Shown: positions 61,859 through 64,000 of the stretch, one piece after another
How positions within the stretch are numbered: position 1 is the first letter of the stretch
Layout: each line of letters opens with the position of its first letter
Assembly (NCBI RefSeq): GCF_007830615.1
Contig: NZ_VLLI01000003.1
Coordinates: 1 to 64,000, forward strand
DNA: 64,000 nt
From: Mucilaginibacter frigoritolerans
GTDB lineage: Bacteria; Bacteroidota; Bacteroidia; Sphingobacteriales; Sphingobacteriaceae
Direction of reading: 5' to 3'
Program-made: the position numbers and the translations under genes
The notes under the pieces: generated by a model
What the model saw: the letters and a program-made list of their open reading frames with translations, nothing else
Told to the model about the DNA's origin: nothing
Databases searched by the model: none

Positions 61859-62440
61859 ATGGAAGCCGATAAAATAAAAGATAGTATTAAACGTGCCGCG
61901 CAGGACCTTTTCCGCAAATTCGGTTATCATAAAACCAGCGTTAACGAAATTGCAAAAAAGGCTAAAATAGCAAAGGCCACCATTTACAAATACTTTGAAA
62001 GCAAGGAGGATGTTTTACACTCCCTGTTGATGGATTATATAAAGGTAAGTGTTGACGATCTGATACATAGCAACACACCCGAAATGGATGAAGAAGCACA
62101 TTTAAACGTGCTGATCATGAAAACCTGCCGGTTGAGCTACACCATTTGCAATGAATTTATTGGTTGGGATTTTATCCGCGAGTCAGCCAATTCGCAGGAT
62201 TTTTTAAAGAACCTTTCTAACGAACTGGAAGAAATGCTGGTGAATGCATTTTCTCAGTTAAGCGATCTGCGCAAGCAGGAAAACTACCTGCAACGCCTTC
62301 GTTTTTTAATTAAATGCAGCAAAAGCATCGTATTTAGCTTCGCTTTTACCTCTGTAAGTGATTCCGATGTTCGTAAAAATTTTGTTTCATTTCAAAAAGA
62401 GATACTGCCATACCTGGTAAAGGCGGCGATTACGATTTGA
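61859..62440 (+). CDS. TetR-family transcriptional regulator
   Basis: The 193-residue protein has an N-terminal TetR DNA-binding domain (1-55: IKDSIKRAAQDLFRKFGYHK, TSVNEIAKKAKIAKATIYKYF, with the motif split here) and a helical ligand and dimer domain. The ATG follows within 8 bp of a strong dyad. No efflux or enzyme gene is next to it, so the target may lie elsewhere. The ligand is unknown. Confidence 0.93.
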   Translation: MEADKIKDSIKRAAQDLFRKFGYHKTSVNEIAKKAKIAKATIYKYFESKEDVLHSLLMDYIKVSVDDLIHSNTPEMDEEAHLNVLIMKTCRLSYTICNEFIGWDFIRESANSQDFLKNLSNELEEMLVNAFSQLSDLRKQENYLQRLRFLIKCSKSIVFSFAFTSVSDSDVRKNFVSFQKEILPYLVKAAITI

Positions 62441-62444
62441 TGTT

Positions 62445-62553
62445 GAAATTCGGATATTCGATTTCGGATTTAATTATTTTACTATTTAGTCTTTCTGATT
62501 ATTACAGGCAAATTCCAATCATTCTTAAATTCTATAAATTCGAGTTCAGACAG
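62445..62553. repeat. Dispersed repeat, family B copy 3 (partial)
   Basis: AATTCGGATATTCGATTTCG (62448-62467) matches the left unit of copy 2, and AAATTCGAGTTCAGACAG (62535-62552) matches its middle part. The right inverted unit is missing, so this copy seems truncated. Confidence 0.65.
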
Positions 62554-62592
62554 TAATTTCAAAATTATTTGCATTATCCAAACATTATTATT

Positions 62593-62611
62593 TACTTTGA
62601 ATAACAAAGTA
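62593..62611. promoter_or_regulatory. Operator copy 1 of the creD cluster
   Basis: TACTTTG-AATAA-CAAAGTA is a perfect 7-bp-arm dyad eight bases before the first gene of the cluster. The same arms and the same following text (CTTTTAA) recur at 63814-63832. Confidence 0.8.
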
Positions 62612-62618
62612 CTTTTAA

Positions 62619-63266
62619 GTGAAAGAAAACGAAATACAGGACGAACTTTCAACCATCCGCAACCTGATGGAACGCTCGTCAAAGTTTATATCCCTTAGTG
62701 GGCTATCCGGAATCTTAGCAGGGGTTTACGCCTTAATCGGGGCTGCAATAGCTTACCGTTTTATCTACTCCAAAATTTCGGAGATCCCTCCTGATTTTGA
62801 CCACGATTTAACAAAAGCTTTTTTTTATGATGGCGATATTCACACAGCCACCCTATTTTTGTTGTCAGTCGCTTTTGTAATATTGATAGCGTCAATCGGC
62901 ACAGGTATTTATCTTACTGCTCGCAAAGCAAAGCAAAAAAGCCAACCCATTTGGGGCAATACCAGTCGCGCATTATTATTTCACCTAGCTACACCCTTAA
63001 TTACCGGTGGCTTATTGATCCTGGTATTTATCAGTCCTGGGTACTATGGTGTTATTGCTCCGCTTTGCCTTATCTTTTACGGGTTGTCGTTGTTTAGTGC
63101 CAGCAGTTTCACTTTTACCCTGGTAAAATACCTTGGCCTGTGCGAAATAATTTTAGGCCTCATTAATGCTTGTTTACCCACTTACGGATTATTATTTTGG
63201 GCCATTGGTTTCGGCGTGCTGCACATTGTTTACGGCACTATAATGCATTTTAAATACGACAGGTGA
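62619..63266 (+). CDS. Membrane protein of the creD cluster
   Basis: The 215-residue protein starts at GTG 62619 and has a short cytoplasmic segment (KENEIQDELSTIRNLMERSS), then six or so hydrophobic helices (LSGLSGILAGVYALIGAAIA is the first). The GTG is supported by the coding text before the first helix and by typical starts of such proteins (EIQDELSTIRNLMERSSKFI). It overlaps the regulator gene by 4 bp (GTGA). It may help sense a membrane signal for the regulator. No enzyme motif is visible. Confidence 0.75.
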   Translation: MKENEIQDELSTIRNLMERSSKFISLSGLSGILAGVYALIGAAIAYRFIYSKISEIPPDFDHDLTKAFFYDGDIHTATLFLLSVAFVILIASIGTGIYLTARKAKQKSQPIWGNTSRALLFHLATPLITGGLLILVFISPGYYGVIAPLCLIFYGLSLFSASSFTFTLVKYLGLCEIILGLINACLPTYGLLFWAIGFGVLHIVYGTIMHFKYDR

Positions 63267-63568
63267 AAGTTCCCTTCGAAAAATTAGATAAAGCCTTTGA
63301 GAACCGCCTGCGGTTGCAGATCATGAGTGTACTGGTGGTGAATGACCGCTATGACTTTAACTCACTTAAAGAATTGCTGGATACAACAGATGGCAACCTT
63401 GCATCGCACCTGAAAGGATTGGAAAAGGAGGAATATATTGTGGTACACAAGGCTTTTTTAGGCCGCAAGCCTAATACCACTTATGAATCGACCGAAAAAG
63501 GAAAAAAGGCTTTTAAGCAGCACCTGGATGCTTTGGAACAGTTAATTAAACAGCAGAAAAATAAATAG
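63263..63568 (+). CDS. Winged-helix regulator (HTH_34 type)
   Basis: This 101-residue protein is a lone winged helix of the HTH_34/MarR-like group: LDKAFENRLRLQIMSVLVVN, DRYDFNSLKELLDTTDGNLA (recognition part), SHLKGLEKEEYIVVHKAFLG with KPNTTYESTEKGKKAF as wing and last helix. It lacks a ligand domain. It begins at a GTG that overlaps the previous stop codon. It is the clear candidate to bind the two TACTTTG dyads at 62593 and 63814. Regulation of creD by it is inferred. Confidence 0.88.
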   Translation: MKVPFEKLDKAFENRLRLQIMSVLVVNDRYDFNSLKELLDTTDGNLASHLKGLEKEEYIVVHKAFLGRKPNTTYESTEKGKKAFKQHLDALEQLIKQQKNK

Positions 63569-63589
63569 TGACCATTTAAATTTAAAGCG

Positions 63590-63799
63590 ATGGACAAAAA
63601 TCAATTACTACACATTGTGAGGTATGCAACCATGAGCGGCAATATCCTGATCATTTTCTGGATACTTTTTAATGCCATGTACGAGGGATTTAAAGGTACC
63701 CTTCCCGAAAAAATTTCCTTTATTGTAGTGATAAGCCTTTTGGTAACCAATACCTGGTTGTTATTGAATAAAGCAAAAAACACACAAAAGCTAAACTAA
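63590..63799 (+). CDS. Small two-helix membrane protein
   Basis: The 69-residue protein has two transmembrane helices (about 13-31 and 42-58) and short polar ends (MDKNQLLHIVRYATMSG, KAKNTQKLN). It lies 21 bp behind the regulator and before the second operator. Its role is unknown; position suggests a part of the same membrane stress module as creD. Confidence 0.7.
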   Translation: MDKNQLLHIVRYATMSGNILIIFWILFNAMYEGFKGTLPEKISFIVVISLLVTNTWLLLNKAKNTQKLN

Positions 63800-63813
63800 T
63801 TTTTTTATCCATT

Positions 63814-63832
63814 TACTTTGAAATGCAAAGTA
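63814..63832. promoter_or_regulatory. Operator copy 2 of the creD cluster
   Basis: TACTTTG-AAATG-CAAAGTA has the same arms and 5-bp spacer as copy 1 and the same flanks (TT before, CTTTTAA after). It lies 19 bp before the creD ATG. Confidence 0.8.
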
Positions 63833-63851
63833 CTTTTAAAATAACAAAAAC

Positions 63852-64000
63852 ATGACAGAACAATCAATTGAAAAGCACAACAAATGGTATCAGGATTCTA
63901 TTTTAATTAAGTCCTGTGTTATCACTATCCTAATTTTAGTTTTACTTATCCCATCGGTATGGATTCAGGGTCTTATAACGGACCGTGAGGGTTATCAGCA
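63852..64000 (+). CDS. creD: Inner-membrane protein CreD (partial)
   Basis: The frame from ATG 63852 runs off the right edge after 49 full codons. The visible part, a polar start (MTEQSIEKHNKWYQDSI) and a first helix (CVITILILVLLIPSVWIQGL) followed by ITDREGYQ, is typical of CreD (Cet), where a helix is followed by xxxREGRQ and a long periplasmic domain. CreD is linked to envelope stress and beta-lactam response in proteobacteria. Only the first fraction of an expected 440 residues or so is present. Confidence 0.8.
   Translation, partial: MTEQSIEKHNKWYQDSILIKSCVITILILVLLIPSVWIQGLITDREGYQ

Overview
The window looks like chromosomal DNA of a Bacteroidota member of the family Sphingobacteriaceae; gene content resembles Mucilaginibacter or Pedobacter (inference from protein families, promoters and layout, without a database search). 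The evidence is Bacteroidota-type promoter boxes of the form TAnnTTTG placed just upstream of many starts, a T9SS-type gliding-motility C-terminal domain, an outer-membrane receptor of Bacteroidota type, a Bacteroidota-style maltose/starch locus, and moderate-to-low GC.

Layout. 1-5.7 kb is an accessory stretch: the end of an IS21-family insertion sequence (IstA runs off the left edge), a frameshifted PD-(D/E)XK nuclease-like gene divergent from an XRE repressor, secreted proteins of unknown role, and an outer-membrane receptor gene that seems to have lost its barrel and gained a foreign C-terminus. It stops at a tRNA-Arg(TCT) gene whose 3' end faces the accessory DNA. 6.4-11.1 kb holds upper and lower glycolysis: two BadF-type kinase-like proteins around phosphofructokinase, then GAPDH, with a NUDIX-type regulator diverging from pfkA. 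Three tiny paralogous membrane proteins follow. 12.2-25.5 kb, all on the minus strand, is a maltose/starch/glycogen cluster: periplasmic SusA-like GH13, beta-phosphoglucomutase, GH65 maltose phosphorylase, cytoplasmic GH13, MFS sugar transporter, GH31 alpha-glucosidase and glycogen branching enzyme. Together these import malto-oligosaccharides, split maltose by phosphorolysis, and feed glucose 6-phosphate into the neighbouring glycolysis genes.

25.7-41.3 kb is mixed: S41 peptidase, penicillin-acylase-family hydrolase, an ECF sigma factor with a membrane partner, a SYLF protein, DUF1203, a LuxE-like protein, a RES-Xre toxin-antitoxin pair, tyrS, and rpsA (ribosomal protein S1). 41.3-61.4 kb holds pyrR-pyrB, a class C beta-lactamase-like protein, LysR, a gene boxed by perfect 25-bp inverted repeats, asd, SDR-type threonine dehydrogenase, yebC, a protein with four 45-residue repeats, an HD phosphohydrolase, a large T9SS-type surface protein, an esterase, trhO, kbl and pheS. 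Threonine dehydrogenase and kbl make up the threonine-to-glycine route. 61.4-64 kb contains a lipoprotein with a Rieske-like remnant, TetR, and a creD cluster bracketed by two copies of one operator.

At least two families of short dispersed palindromic repeats sit between genes (three copies each), and one REPIN-like double hairpin is present. No CRISPR array or rRNA was seen. The best candidates for something undescribed are the IR-bracketed gene at 47.1-47.7 kb, the HTH/nuclease pair at 1.1-1.9 kb, the degenerate kinase paralogue next to pfkA, the tandem mini-membrane proteins, and the regulator-creD operator pair.
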